In this document: positions 1 to 8,261 of the stretch, one piece after another
How positions within the stretch are numbered: position 1 is the first letter of the stretch
Layout: each line of letters opens with the position of its first letter
Origin: Candidatus Thorarchaeota archaeon
Lineage (GTDB): Archaea; Asgardarchaeota; Thorarchaeia; Thorarchaeales; Thorarchaeaceae
DNA: 35,473 nucleotides
Direction of reading: 5' to 3'
NCBI GenBank assembly: GCA_003345545.1
Contig: PRDH01000056.1
Location: 1-35,473 of the forward strand
Position numbers and translations under genes: made by a program
The notes under the pieces: model-generated
Told to the model about the DNA's origin: nothing
Databases searched by the model: none
What the model saw: the letters and a program-made list of their open reading frames with translations, nothing else

Positions 1-445
1 TATACCCACCTCCAGACCAACCCCGATATAGAAGAGCTCCTGAAAGAAAGCGGTCTTCACGAGATATCCTGTATGCGAGGGGATTTCCAGTTGTACCACC
101 AGTTGTGCGAGCATAATACCTAACATTAACGCCTTGGGGGAAAGTAGAGTCCTTATTCTTGAGTAGGTCATCCTTGGTCGTAGGAGGGACCTTCTCGAGG
201 TCCTTCACTGTCCGTATATCGGAGGGGGTCAAACTATTCTCCTTGAATCGTTGCTTGTAGAACGGAACATGATTGTAACAGAAGGAGATCATTCTTCTTA
301 GCTGTCTGTTCTGATCATGCTGAAGGGCCTCTCGGGACCTCCACTGATTCTTAACCAGAGATTGATACATGCCTGTGAAGCCAGGTCTCTGTATCTCATG
401 TGCAGCCACGAAGATTGCCCGTTCGATAAGACTCATAGAGGGCAT
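1..445 (-). CDS. CapK / phenylacetate-CoA-ligase-like adenylate-forming enzyme (N-terminal part)
   Basis: The reverse strand is open from the left edge to an ATG at 445 (in-frame stop just upstream; a second ATG at 436 is possible). About 148 residues are visible and the C-terminus lies outside the window. The segment around YNHVPFYKQRF, followed by a run of short helices, is typical of the N-terminus of the phenylacetate-CoA ligase/CapK family. Near residue 115 there is the Gly/Thr-rich nucleotide-binding loop ARTTGGTTGNPLAYR. In that family this loop binds the phosphates of ATP during acyl-adenylate formation. CapK-type members are common in capsule and exopolysaccharide loci, which fits the neighbours to the right. 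The substrate cannot be deduced. No clear ribosome-binding site decides between the two ATGs. Confidence 0.8.
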   Translation of the reverse strand, partial: MPSMSLIERAIFVAAHEIQRPGFTGMYQSLVKNQWRSREALQHDQNRQLRRMISFCYNHVPFYKQRFKENSLTPSDIRTVKDLEKVPPTTKDDLLKNKDSTFPQGVNVRYYARTTGGTTGNPLAYRISREDRFLSGALLYRGWSGGGY

Positions 446-567
446 GACTCTCAGTCAACCCTTAAGAATTCATCTTCACGAGAGTTGGGACTCACCAATC
501 CATGCTTTGTGAGTTGGTTGCATGATATTCAATTACATTGAAGCCTTCACGGGGGCTAGACAGTGTA

Positions 568-1593
568 TTAAGCCGAATGGGACTGCCACCCCTCCTTATC
601 GCGAAAGACAACTGATACAACTACCCACAATAGCCCAATCCCGGCGCACGCCATCAGTACTGAGACAGCAATATCATTCAAGCCTCCGGTGCTGCTGGTG
701 ATTCCAGTGCTTCCATTATCTATTGGTGTTGTTGAAGTGCCTGTGCCTGAAAGGACAAGGTCCGACACTCTATAGAAGACAAGGTCCATTGTTTGCGCAG
801 CTTCTAGAATCGATGCTAGTTTCTCCACCGGAGTACCGTAGTCGGGAGAGTCGTATGTAGGAGTGTGCCCATACAGAATAATGACCTCATCAGACTGACG
901 GGCTCGCTCCAGTCCTTGGATTATTTCATCAACTGTATTCCCATACTCACTATCAATCCCGACTCCGCGAATCAATGCTTCATTCTGCCACTTGTAGTAG
1001 ACCGAATCCAAATCCACTATACGAGTTGTGTTTGATGTATGTGCTGTTGACCTGAGGCGTATAAAATACTTGAGCAGTTCGGCATCAATTGTGGAGTTGC
1101 GAGAACCAAATGGATATGCAAAGGACTTTGGAGGGAGTTCATTCTCAGTCATGAGCTCGATGGCTGGAGCAATTTCCTCGTCAATGTAGGCTTGAAGAGA
1201 GTTATTCCTGACAAACTCCACGGCATTCACATATCGGAGCCCTGAAATTGCCACTTCGTGTCCCGCATTCTTCATTATTCTAAGTTTTCCAAACTCGCTA
1301 GTAGTCAAGTTGTCAATGTTGCCTACGAAAAAAGTTACCTTTGCGCTATAGTTGCTCAGTAGACTCATGATACTATACCATTCATCTACCGCCCAACCAT
1401 TGAAAGTAATGGCAATTCCAGGCAGTCCTGGGGTGACCAGAGTCGTCGCTCCGTGACTATCGAAAGGGATTCCTGAATAGGATATGGGCTGATATGGAGA
1501 AACAACAATGCGGTCTTTATTCCCAAGAAGATCCATCGATATTGAGAGAATCAGGAAGAGAACTACAGCTCCTACAAGAGCATCCCTGTGCAT
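568..1593 (-). CDS. Membrane-anchored polysaccharide-deacetylase-fold (NodB-like) protein, probably inactive
   Basis: A protein of about 341 aa with an N-terminal membrane anchor (VGAVVLFLILSISMDLL), an external NodB-like domain and a second membrane helix near the C-terminus (VLMACAGIGLLWVVVSVVF). The fold is suggested by the order ITFNGW, VTFFVGN, GHEVAISG, FAYPFGSRN and IILYGHTP. Metal-binding positions are not conserved: the usual TFDDG reads TFNGW, and the usual H-x3-H pair after GHE is absent. It may therefore bind glycan without deacetylating it. I chose ATG 1593 because GGAG lies 9 nt upstream and a TATA-like box (1647-1655) would start transcription near 1625, downstream of the alternative GTG at 1632. 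A Ser/Thr/Gly-rich linker precedes the C-terminal helix, as in cell-surface proteins. Confidence 0.7.
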   Translation of the reverse strand: MHRDALVGAVVLFLILSISMDLLGNKDRIVVSPYQPISYSGIPFDSHGATTLVTPGLPGIAITFNGWAVDEWYSIMSLLSNYSAKVTFFVGNIDNLTTSEFGKLRIMKNAGHEVAISGLRYVNAVEFVRNNSLQAYIDEEIAPAIELMTENELPPKSFAYPFGSRNSTIDAELLKYFIRLRSTAHTSNTTRIVDLDSVYYKWQNEALIRGVGIDSEYGNTVDEIIQGLERARQSDEVIILYGHTPTYDSPDYGTPVEKLASILEAAQTMDLVFYRVSDLVLSGTGTSTTPIDNGSTGITSSTGGLNDIAVSVLMACAGIGLLWVVVSVVFRDKEGWQSHSA

Positions 1594-1646
1594 CGTCGTT
1601 TGCTCCAGTCCATACCCGTTTTGCTGATACACCTTGGAAGCCTGCG

Positions 1647-1655
1647 TATTTAATG
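1647..1655 (-). promoter_or_regulatory. TATA-like box for the NodB-like gene
   Basis: On the reverse strand the sequence reads CATTAAATA, about 55 bp upstream of the ATG at 1593. Archaeal transcription usually starts about 25 bp downstream of such a box, giving a short leader that contains the GGAG ribosome-binding site. Called by eye only. Confidence 0.35.
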
Positions 1656-1829
1656 ATTTGTCAGAAAACAGTCTGTCGGTATCCTAGTATGTTCTGATGC
1701 GAATGATTCATGTGTATCCTATGGGATGCAAGCTCCCGATACGTAACAGTAACACGACATCTTTATCTGTTCAAGCACTTAACGCAACCACTAAACTTAT
1801 CGGAAAAAGGGGCATTTGACACGATCGCT

Positions 1830-3878
1830 GTGTATACCCCCCTCAATCATCCAACCTGGAGGGATACTATCCGGAAACTCATCATAACGAGAAAAGAGCT
1901 CATAGTACTTGTTTTGCTGAGTATGATTTTAAGAATACCCCGAGTTCCTGGTATAATTGGAGATGACGCTTTTGTTGTTTTGTGGTTGGGACGAATACTG
2001 AGTGAAGGGTATTTCGAGAACTATGCTCTTTCCCCCTTTTCTCTATTAGGTCTCTATCCTTTTGCTACCTACCCTCTCGGCATTCCACTAGTAGTTGCCA
2101 TCATGCTAAGACTGGGACTCTCTTTTGAGGTCATCGTCACTGTGGTTTCAATGACTGCAGGAGTAGTTGGAACGGCAGGTGCATATGTACTTGGAAGAGA
2201 AATCTGCGGGACCAATCAGAGGCCCTTCTTCTTCGCGGCCTTCTATTCCTTCAGCTCTGTGTTCGTCAATTTCACTTACTTCACGATTACTGCCAGAGGG
2301 TCTTTCCTCGCTGTCCTACCTTGGTTCCTCTTCTATGGTGTCAAATTCATGAGGGGAAGAAATGTCAGACGCTGGAAACTGACCGATGATGGGCTTACGC
2401 TCGTTCCTGCGGCAACGTTGAGGGATTCAGCGATTGCATCCATACTCCTTGCTGCACTTTTTTTCATTCATGGGCTGGCTGTGTTCATTTCAATCTATAT
2501 TGCTGTGTTTATTGGCTACTATATTATGAGAGAGATGCAAGATACTAGGATTGTATGTTGGCTGGCTAGAGTCCTTGGCGATGTACGTTTGGGCATTTCT
2601 GCCTTTGAGTCCTCAACCTTCTCAGATGGTGAACATCACAGTTTGAGTGCTTTTGCGGGTTTAAGGCAGCAAGTAAAGAAAAGAGTACCCAGCGACTGGC
2701 CGTCATGGCTAATATATATCCTACTTGTCTGCGGAGCCCTTGTCCTCGGCATCATTTTCGTTCCCATAGATCCTTCAAAGACTGCTCCATTTCTCTTCTC
2801 AAACAGCACTCTCTTTGGTAGGACCTGGAATCTGATAGTTGACTACGGGATTCTGCTCGGGCTTCTGAGTCTATTCCTCCCAATTGGAATTCTTGGTGCC
2901 TTCCAAGAGGACAAAGGAAGCAACAGGAGATTGATACATGTCATTCTGGTTCCGCTGGTCTTGTTCATTCTGCCAATGAGCGTCTATACATCGGTGCTCT
3001 TTCTCCCTGTTTTCGGATACTACTCAATTGTAGGATTTGACAAATTCCGAACCTCCTTTAAGGACAGGTGGGCTGGCTTACTCTCCGTCGTTTTTGTGGC
3101 AGTCTATGTGATGATCTATATGCAGTTTGCAGCAATCTTACCAATCTGGTCCCTTGGATTTGTGATGGCAACTATTGTCATTGCGCTTTTGGCTCCAATT
3201 CTTGCCTTGCGAAGGTGGAGTATGTATCGCACTACCGTGGGACATCAACTAAGAAGGTTGAGAACGTCAGTTGGCCAAGGGCCAGTAGATTTCCTTGATT
3301 TGCAGGGAATACGTATATTCTTCATATCAGTCATCATCATCTCACTGATAACTTCTGAAGGAATACTCCTCCAAACCGAGTTCAAGTATGTCACGAATGA
3401 TGAACGCCTAATATACGAGTACCTCGGCGACCAGTCTGAGCCAGGAATCCTCTTCGTGCCAACACCACCTCTGGGAAGACGATTACAGGCTTATGGTTTT
3501 GAGGCGGTTCTTTCGTTTAACGGTGACGCTGCACTCTACTTCGGATGGATTGAATCCTCCAACATAACAGCCAACTCCCACATGAGTATATTGAACCTCA
3601 TTCTGCATGGACGGCTTTTTGTCTATGACGGGCCAGATGCTGAAAGAGAACTATGGCTCCAGTTCTTCAGTCTCGACCTGACCTCACCAGAAGATCGAGA
3701 ATCAGCAGCAGCACTCGGACTGGAATATGTGATTGTCGAAAAGACTCCAAGCGGCTATAGTGATGTTTTTTACTCGATCTACGGGGAGTACTACTCGCCC
3801 CTTCTCCATTCAACTCCGCTGGCCTGTAATCGGGTTTTGGACGGAGAGAAGCTGAGTCTATTCCAGATACCCTCTTGA
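1830..3878 (+). CDS. Multi-pass membrane protein, GT-C glycosyltransferase-like
   Basis: A large integral membrane protein with roughly 12 hydrophobic helices and a C-terminal soluble domain of about 150 residues. A short charged motif (PGIIGDDAFVVLWLGR) follows the first helix. GT-C enzymes such as oligosaccharyltransferases and ArnT carry catalytic acidic residues in the first extracytoplasmic loop, so GDD here is a candidate active site. These enzymes use polyprenyl-phosphate-linked sugars on the outer membrane face. The family call comes from topology and this motif, not from a full signature. The frame is open back to an ATG at 1710, but the first 40 residues look non-coding. A GTG at 1830 lies about 33 bp after a weak TATA-like stretch (near 1794-1800); ATG 1923 would cut the first helix. 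It diverges from the NodB-like gene. Confidence 0.65.
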   Translation: MYTPLNHPTWRDTIRKLIITRKELIVLVLLSMILRIPRVPGIIGDDAFVVLWLGRILSEGYFENYALSPFSLLGLYPFATYPLGIPLVVAIMLRLGLSFEVIVTVVSMTAGVVGTAGAYVLGREICGTNQRPFFFAAFYSFSSVFVNFTYFTITARGSFLAVLPWFLFYGVKFMRGRNVRRWKLTDDGLTLVPAATLRDSAIASILLAALFFIHGLAVFISIYIAVFIGYYIMREMQDTRIVCWLARVLGDVRLGISAFESSTFSDGEHHSLSAFAGLRQQVKKRVPSDWPSWLIYILLVCGALVLGIIFVPIDPSKTAPFLFSNSTLFGRTWNLIVDYGILLGLLSLFLPIGILGAFQEDKGSNRRLIHVILVPLVLFILPMSVYTSVLFLPVFGYYSIVGFDKFRTSFKDRWAGLLSVVFVAVYVMIYMQFAAILPIWSLGFVMATIVIALLAPILALRRWSMYRTTVGHQLRRLRTSVGQGPVDFLDLQGIRIFFISVIIISLITSEGILLQTEFKYVTNDERLIYEYLGDQSEPGILFVPTPPLGRRLQAYGFEAVLSFNGDAALYFGWIESSNITANSHMSILNLILHGRLFVYDGPDAERELWLQFFSLDLTSPEDRESAAALGLEYVIVEKTPSGYSDVFYSIYGEYYSPLLHSTPLACNRVLDGEKLSLFQIPS

Positions 3879-3920
3879 TGTCGACTAAGCAAAGATAGTG
3901 CAGATTGGTCATTCTTCCGT

Positions 3921-4958
3921 CTACCGGTACTTTCTTTTTACCAAATCTAATAGCTCCCTGAAAATGAACTCAACGACGTCAATTTTGCCAGAAAGGAAAT
4001 CCCTGCTCCGTTCTCTGAATTGTTCAGGCGGAATCGCCATAACCTCATCTATGGCCGTTCGGATTTGGTTCTCCATGTTTTCTGATGGTATGATATGATA
4101 GAGTAGTCCTGCCGCTTCCTCGGCATCTATAGTACCTGCTACTTGTGTATTCAAGTAGATGGAAGGAGTGCCCAGACATGCACATTCTGAGGCCATTGTC
4201 GCACCTTCTCCCACGTACGCTCTTGCATATGCGAGCATCGAATGCATATCCTCTGGCGCTATTGTCAATGTGTGATTCTTAAGGTCCGAGCTCACGCCTG
4301 ATTCCATAGACAGGACGACCTTGCCATATTTCTGGAGATGCTGAACCAAACCAGGAAGGTCAGCAATCCCTCTCTGACCCCAATCATGAGTAGCTTTCCA
4401 AGATACAACTCGCACTACAAAAAAGGTGTCTTCCTCGGTGAGTCCATATTTAGAGAGAACCTGCACATCAGGCTTGAAATACTTAGGCAAGAGATATGCC
4501 ATCTTCTGGGATCCGTTGTAGCGTATGTGTTTCTTACCGAGGTTTCTTTGGAATACTTCTGGCGTGTAAATCATGCTAGAAAAGAACCTAATAACAGACC
4601 CTTGAATGATACTCCCCTCGGTGTCGACAAAGGTCATACATACCCTGTTCAGAATGCGAGCTACGGGGGCAGCATGGACAGAACCACAACTCAGAAAGGC
4701 ATGGGGGTTGAATTCCTGTGCTATTTTCAGTAACTTGTGGGTTGTCTTGACTAAGCTCATTGCTCTATCAGTGAGATTCGAGTATTGACCCACTATACGA
4801 TACTCAAACCCATAGGCATCAAGAAGGTCGGTAGCAACATCCTTCTGACGAGTTGTTATACAGACCTTACCTCCGGATTCTTCTATCCGCCATATGACGT
4901 GTTTCAGCACATGGACGTGTGCTGGATGGCCAATGTCGACAAGAACCCTAAGTGTCAT
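3921..4958 (-). CDS. DUF354 family protein, GT-B glycosyltransferase-like
   Basis: About 345 aa. It opens with LRVLVDIGHPAHVHVLKHVI, the N-terminal signature of DUF354, a family related to MurG/UDP-GlcNAc 2-epimerase-type GT-B folds. A Gly/Glu-rich stretch, AYVGEGATMASECACLGTPSI (about residues 255-275), matches the nucleotide-sugar-binding part of the C-terminal Rossmann half. It probably transfers or remodels a sugar on the surface polymer made by this locus. Three in-frame starts exist (4988, 4979, 4958). I prefer 4958 because it leads directly into the family N-terminus and follows the stop of the upstream gene by 4 bp, implying co-transcription with the 215-aa Cys-motif gene. Confidence 0.8.
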   Translation of the reverse strand: MTLRVLVDIGHPAHVHVLKHVIWRIEESGGKVCITTRQKDVATDLLDAYGFEYRIVGQYSNLTDRAMSLVKTTHKLLKIAQEFNPHAFLSCGSVHAAPVARILNRVCMTFVDTEGSIIQGSVIRFFSSMIYTPEVFQRNLGKKHIRYNGSQKMAYLLPKYFKPDVQVLSKYGLTEEDTFFVVRVVSWKATHDWGQRGIADLPGLVQHLQKYGKVVLSMESGVSSDLKNHTLTIAPEDMHSMLAYARAYVGEGATMASECACLGTPSIYLNTQVAGTIDAEEAAGLLYHIIPSENMENQIRTAIDEVMAIPPEQFRERSRDFLSGKIDVVEFIFRELLDLVKRKYR

Positions 4959-4962
4959 ACTC

Positions 4963-5610
4963 TCATTCCTTGCTATCATTTGTTTCATTAGTAGGTCCGG
5001 ATACCGGTTTCAGCCAATCTTCTCTCCAGAAACAGAAACAAGATCTATCACAATCTCCGTGGGCTTCTCCGGAGCAGAAGGCACCTTCGAGGAGAAACGT
5101 TGGCAATCGTATTCTCCGCAACTCTCCATTGGTTTCCAAGATTATCCTCTCAAGTCTCTTAAAGACCTTAAATCTTCGTCCACAATACTGTTTCATCTCT
5201 TTCATGAAAGCTAATCCTCGAAGCTTTCCTTCCTCATTTAGTGTATTGAAAATCTCTTCGAATGACTTGACCTCAACCCAGTCCCCAGAACTTACTCTCA
5301 AATCACTCTTGCCGCTTCCACCATTGCTGTGTTTCGGTTCTTTTCCTTTAAGAGTTCTACTTACTTGCGCTGGTATAAGGGTTCTCGATTGGTAATCTGA
5401 TGGACCGAAGACTCCGAATCTCCATGCGTGCTTCGCCACAGTGAACCATGGCTCATTAGAGCCCAACTTCTTAGACATGAATCTAAGAGGGCCTAAAACT
5501 GCAGTGTGCCAAATCAAACGTTTCAGGTTCCACCAGAACCTAGGCGCCATCTCTGGTTTTGAAATTCCTAATAAGCTATCATAGACAAACTGACAATAAT
5601 CTAATCCCAT
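4963..5610 (-). CDS. Uncharacterised Cys-rich protein with C-terminal FWREDWL motif
   Basis: A 215-aa soluble protein without signal peptide or membrane helix. Its C-terminal half (residues 110-203) forms a recognisable unit: GDWVEV, then MKEMKQYCGRRFKV with Cys143, then LEGAFCSGEAHGD, CDRSCFCFWREDW. It has Cys179, His184, Cys187, Cys191 and Cys193 close together, which looks like a metal or Fe-S site. From memory, similar domains occur in bacteria near polysaccharide or natural-product genes, but I know of no assigned function. The N-terminal 100 residues are basic and Trp-rich and could touch membrane. The gene lies 4 bp upstream of the DUF354 gene on the same strand and is probably translated with it. 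Confidence 0.7.
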   Translation of the reverse strand: MGLDYCQFVYDSLLGISKPEMAPRFWWNLKRLIWHTAVLGPLRFMSKKLGSNEPWFTVAKHAWRFGVFGPSDYQSRTLIPAQVSRTLKGKEPKHSNGGSGKSDLRVSSGDWVEVKSFEEIFNTLNEEGKLRGLAFMKEMKQYCGRRFKVFKRLERIILETNGELRRIRLPTFLLEGAFCSGEAHGDCDRSCFCFWREDWLKPVSGPTNETNDSKE

Positions 5611-6036
5611 TGTACAGCCCTTGCCTCATGCACAAGTGACATGTTGTAGGTATCTATAACTCCTAAAATTGATTCTGGTTATCCAATTATCGATTTTGAA
5701 ACATATTCCAATAGATAAACATCGAATGTTCTTTTGTAGACACATATGTCAGAGCACCCAAGGCCATGAAGCGGTTACAAGAAACAAGAGGAGTTTGAAT
5801 AGTTACCATGATTAACGGTTTGACATAGCATATGAAAGAAGCAGAAGGGCACATGTCTAACACAGTCTTCTCTCATTGACTGCAGGAATATGTCAAAGCA
5901 TGTCTCGGAGAGACTCATTATATATGTGTCAGTGCCCTTTGTTGCTCCAACGAACAAAGGGCATTTCATCGGGCGTGCAACAGAGCCATCGGGAGAAGGC
6001 AGCCTGAGCCGATACTGAATTTCGAGGCATTAGATA
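5611..6036. promoter_or_regulatory. Divergent intergenic region with a TATA-like box (5918-5926)
   Basis: This 426-bp AT-rich gap separates the leftward Cys-motif gene from the rightward radical SAM gene. On the + strand TTATATATG at 5918-5926 is a good TATA-like box, which would give a leader of about 90 nt for the ATG at 6037. A 64-codon reverse ORF inside the gap has no coding character. I see no RNA gene or clear hairpin. Confidence 0.4.
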
Positions 6037-7047
6037 ATGAAGGAAACTGAGGCTCGAGAAACATCCCAACGACGTAGACGCCTCAGAAGTTCACCTGTCC
6101 GATATGCATTTGAAGAGGTGAAGTTTTTTAGGTCCTTCAAAGACCTGCGCAATTTCTGTGAAAAGGTTAGGATTGTATTTCCGCGCGTCACGGGAACTTT
6201 CGATAGGTTCCACACAGTGCCACCTGTTCTGCAGATTGAACCAACCAACTACTGCAATGCCAACTGCATTTGTTGTCCTACTGCCAGAAGTTCGAGAAAG
6301 AGAGGATACATGGACTTTGACCTGTTCTGCAAAATCATTGATGATGCTTCTAGGATTGGGGTAAGGGCTGTGTTCTTGTTCCTTCATGGCGAACCAACGC
6401 TTCACCCAAGGATCGTCGAGATGATACGTTACATCAAATTGAAAGGGCTTGCGTATCATATGACAACCAATGGCGTTCCGTTTAACGAGAAAAAGATCAG
6501 GGAAATCCTTTGCTCAGGAACCAATAGTGCAGATTACATATCATTTTCGATACTAGGCGCATCAAAAGAAGTTCATGAAAAGATTGTCAGACAAGTGAGC
6601 CATGAGAGAGTAGTGGAGAATCTTCACATGCTTCTGAACATGAGGAAAAGCATGAGGGTAAATGGTCCTGTGATTGAAGCTATCTTCTACACGATGACTG
6701 AGAACAGACATGAGGAGGATGAATTCATCAAGAGATGGCGGGGGGTTCTGGATCATGTAAGGATGAGCGGTGATATATCACAGTCATTTTCTGAGTACAA
6801 GAGAGAGCGTCCATCTCCTGTGGTCAGAACCAGAAAATGCTTGAACCTCTGGCAGAAGATGACGGTCTTTTGGAATGGGGATGTCACATTGTGCTGCGAA
6901 GATGTGGACGGAGATTGGATCTTTGGCAACTTGAATGAACAAACAATCAGCGAAGTTTGGAATGACAAGAAGTTGTTGGCCATAAAGAGCATCCATAAGA
7001 AGAAGCAGTTCGACAGGATTCCCTTATGCTATTCATGTGACATGTGA
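6037..7047 (+). CDS. Radical SAM protein with SPASM-like C-terminal domain
   Basis: 336 aa. The radical SAM cluster motif is CNANCICC (Cys73, Cys77, Cys80), after the usual leading strand VLQIEPTNYC. FLFLHGEPTLHP supplies the glycine-rich SAM-binding strand (GE motif). The C-terminal part has WNGDVTLCCEDVDGDW, then GNLNEQTISEVWND and a final CYSCDM, the layout of a SPASM auxiliary Fe-S domain. Relatives act on peptides or on sugars and other small molecules; the surface-glycan context suggests polymer or precursor modification, as inference only. It stands alone on its strand, convergent with the FemAB pair. Confidence 0.85.
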   Translation: MKETEARETSQRRRRLRSSPVRYAFEEVKFFRSFKDLRNFCEKVRIVFPRVTGTFDRFHTVPPVLQIEPTNYCNANCICCPTARSSRKRGYMDFDLFCKIIDDASRIGVRAVFLFLHGEPTLHPRIVEMIRYIKLKGLAYHMTTNGVPFNEKKIREILCSGTNSADYISFSILGASKEVHEKIVRQVSHERVVENLHMLLNMRKSMRVNGPVIEAIFYTMTENRHEEDEFIKRWRGVLDHVRMSGDISQSFSEYKRERPSPVVRTRKCLNLWQKMTVFWNGDVTLCCEDVDGDWIFGNLNEQTISEVWNDKKLLAIKSIHKKKQFDRIPLCYSCDM

Positions 7048-7192
7048 TGACGAGGGACAACACGCTACTGGTTGTTCTCGAGATAATGGGCCTGTTCAGG
7101 CGAACATACGTACAGATACTTTCTCTAATCCACCATCACGAGGCGTTACTAGCGGTTAAGTGAATCAGCTGCTTCTTCATTTCAGGAGTGAA

Positions 7193-8230
7193 TTAACTGA
7201 CCCGTTTGACCGCTCTCCACACCCTATATCCTACTGGGGCAACAAGTGCTTTCAACCGATTGTGTGTGCAAACCAGTCTTCCAAGCTCTACTTGATGGCC
7301 GCCCATGCTTTTCTTGAACTCCCTTACTCCGTACTCCTGCCCATGTCGCCCCGCTCCTCCAAAATCAAATAGCCTGAATCCATTTGCCACAGCCCATTCA
7401 ATGGCAGACCAGAAGGTGTACTCCCCGATACCAAGATCAGAATGCTGCATGTCTGCCGCGTTGTACCATAGATAGATGACTTCCTTGAATGTCAAGAATA
7501 CTCCGATACCGACCAGCGCTCCTTGGAGTCTGACACCCACTAATCGTGCAAGATTCTTCTCTTGAAGTACCGCTATCACTGACTCAAAAAGCGATTTCGG
7601 AGGCATAGGGACTCTGATTCGTTCGTAGGTTTGCTTCACAAGAGAATACAAATTGTCAAGACTGTCAATTGTCACGACGACAGATGACAACTCCGATTTG
7701 AGAGCCTTCCGGATACCTCTCTGTCTGTTCTTGTGAAGGCGCTCCCAAAGCTTGTCCATGCCAACCGTGAGATCAATATGGATGTTTAGATGGTCGACGT
7801 ACTCATACCCAGCTGATTCAGCCAGATGGTTTAGGCTTGTTCTTTGCGTGAGATTTCTAAGTTCAGTGAAGACTGCGCTCTTGCCAGCTTCCTTATTGTG
7901 CGCCTTGAGTATCTTTTCAACCAGAAAAGCTTCGTCGTTTCGATTTGAAATTAGAGGGCCGCCATACACAATTATCCTGCTTGAGAACCTGCCTGCTAAT
8001 CGACCGGGTTCTTCAATGCGAACACCTAGCATCAAGGCGATGAGGTCATCATTCTCATCTACGATTGCTGTAAAAACCGGCACGTATCGCTCAGTATTGA
8101 GATAGACTCTATACATCTCTGGTGTCTGGAAAACGTTCCCGTCATCATTCTCCATCACAAATCGACTCCATGCTAGCTCGTCTATCTCCCTGGGGTCGTG
8201 GACAATGCGATAGTTATCATTGGGATTCAT
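7193..8230 (-). CDS. FemAB-like aminoacyl/acyl transferase (GNAT fold), copy 1
   Basis: 345 aa. The N-terminus (WSRFVMENDDGNVFQTPEMYRVY) and the C-terminal block (FWSAIEWAVANGFRLFDFGG followed by EYGVREFKKSMGGHQVEL) are typical of the FemAB/peptidoglycan-bridge-formation branch of the GNAT superfamily. In bacteria FemAB enzymes add amino acids from aminoacyl-tRNA to lipid II. Archaea lack murein, so the acceptor here is probably another glycan or lipid-linked sugar. The ATG has GGAG 9 nt upstream. It lies 31 bp downstream of a close paralogue on the same strand, indicating an operon formed by tandem duplication. Confidence 0.85.
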   Translation of the reverse strand: MNPNDNYRIVHDPREIDELAWSRFVMENDDGNVFQTPEMYRVYLNTERYVPVFTAIVDENDDLIALMLGVRIEEPGRLAGRFSSRIIVYGGPLISNRNDEAFLVEKILKAHNKEAGKSAVFTELRNLTQRTSLNHLAESAGYEYVDHLNIHIDLTVGMDKLWERLHKNRQRGIRKALKSELSSVVVTIDSLDNLYSLVKQTYERIRVPMPPKSLFESVIAVLQEKNLARLVGVRLQGALVGIGVFLTFKEVIYLWYNAADMQHSDLGIGEYTFWSAIEWAVANGFRLFDFGGAGRHGQEYGVREFKKSMGGHQVELGRLVCTHNRLKALVAPVGYRVWRAVKRVS

Positions 8231-8261
8231 AGGTGTTGCTCCAGAGTCTTCCTTAGCAGTT

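Noticed and set aside
317..541. A 74-codon forward ORF at the left end
   Set aside because: Antisense to the well-supported CapK-like coding region.
5775..5969. A 64-codon reverse ORF in the gap before the radical SAM gene
   Set aside because: No ribosome-binding site, no coding-like composition and no similarity; the gap looks regulatory.
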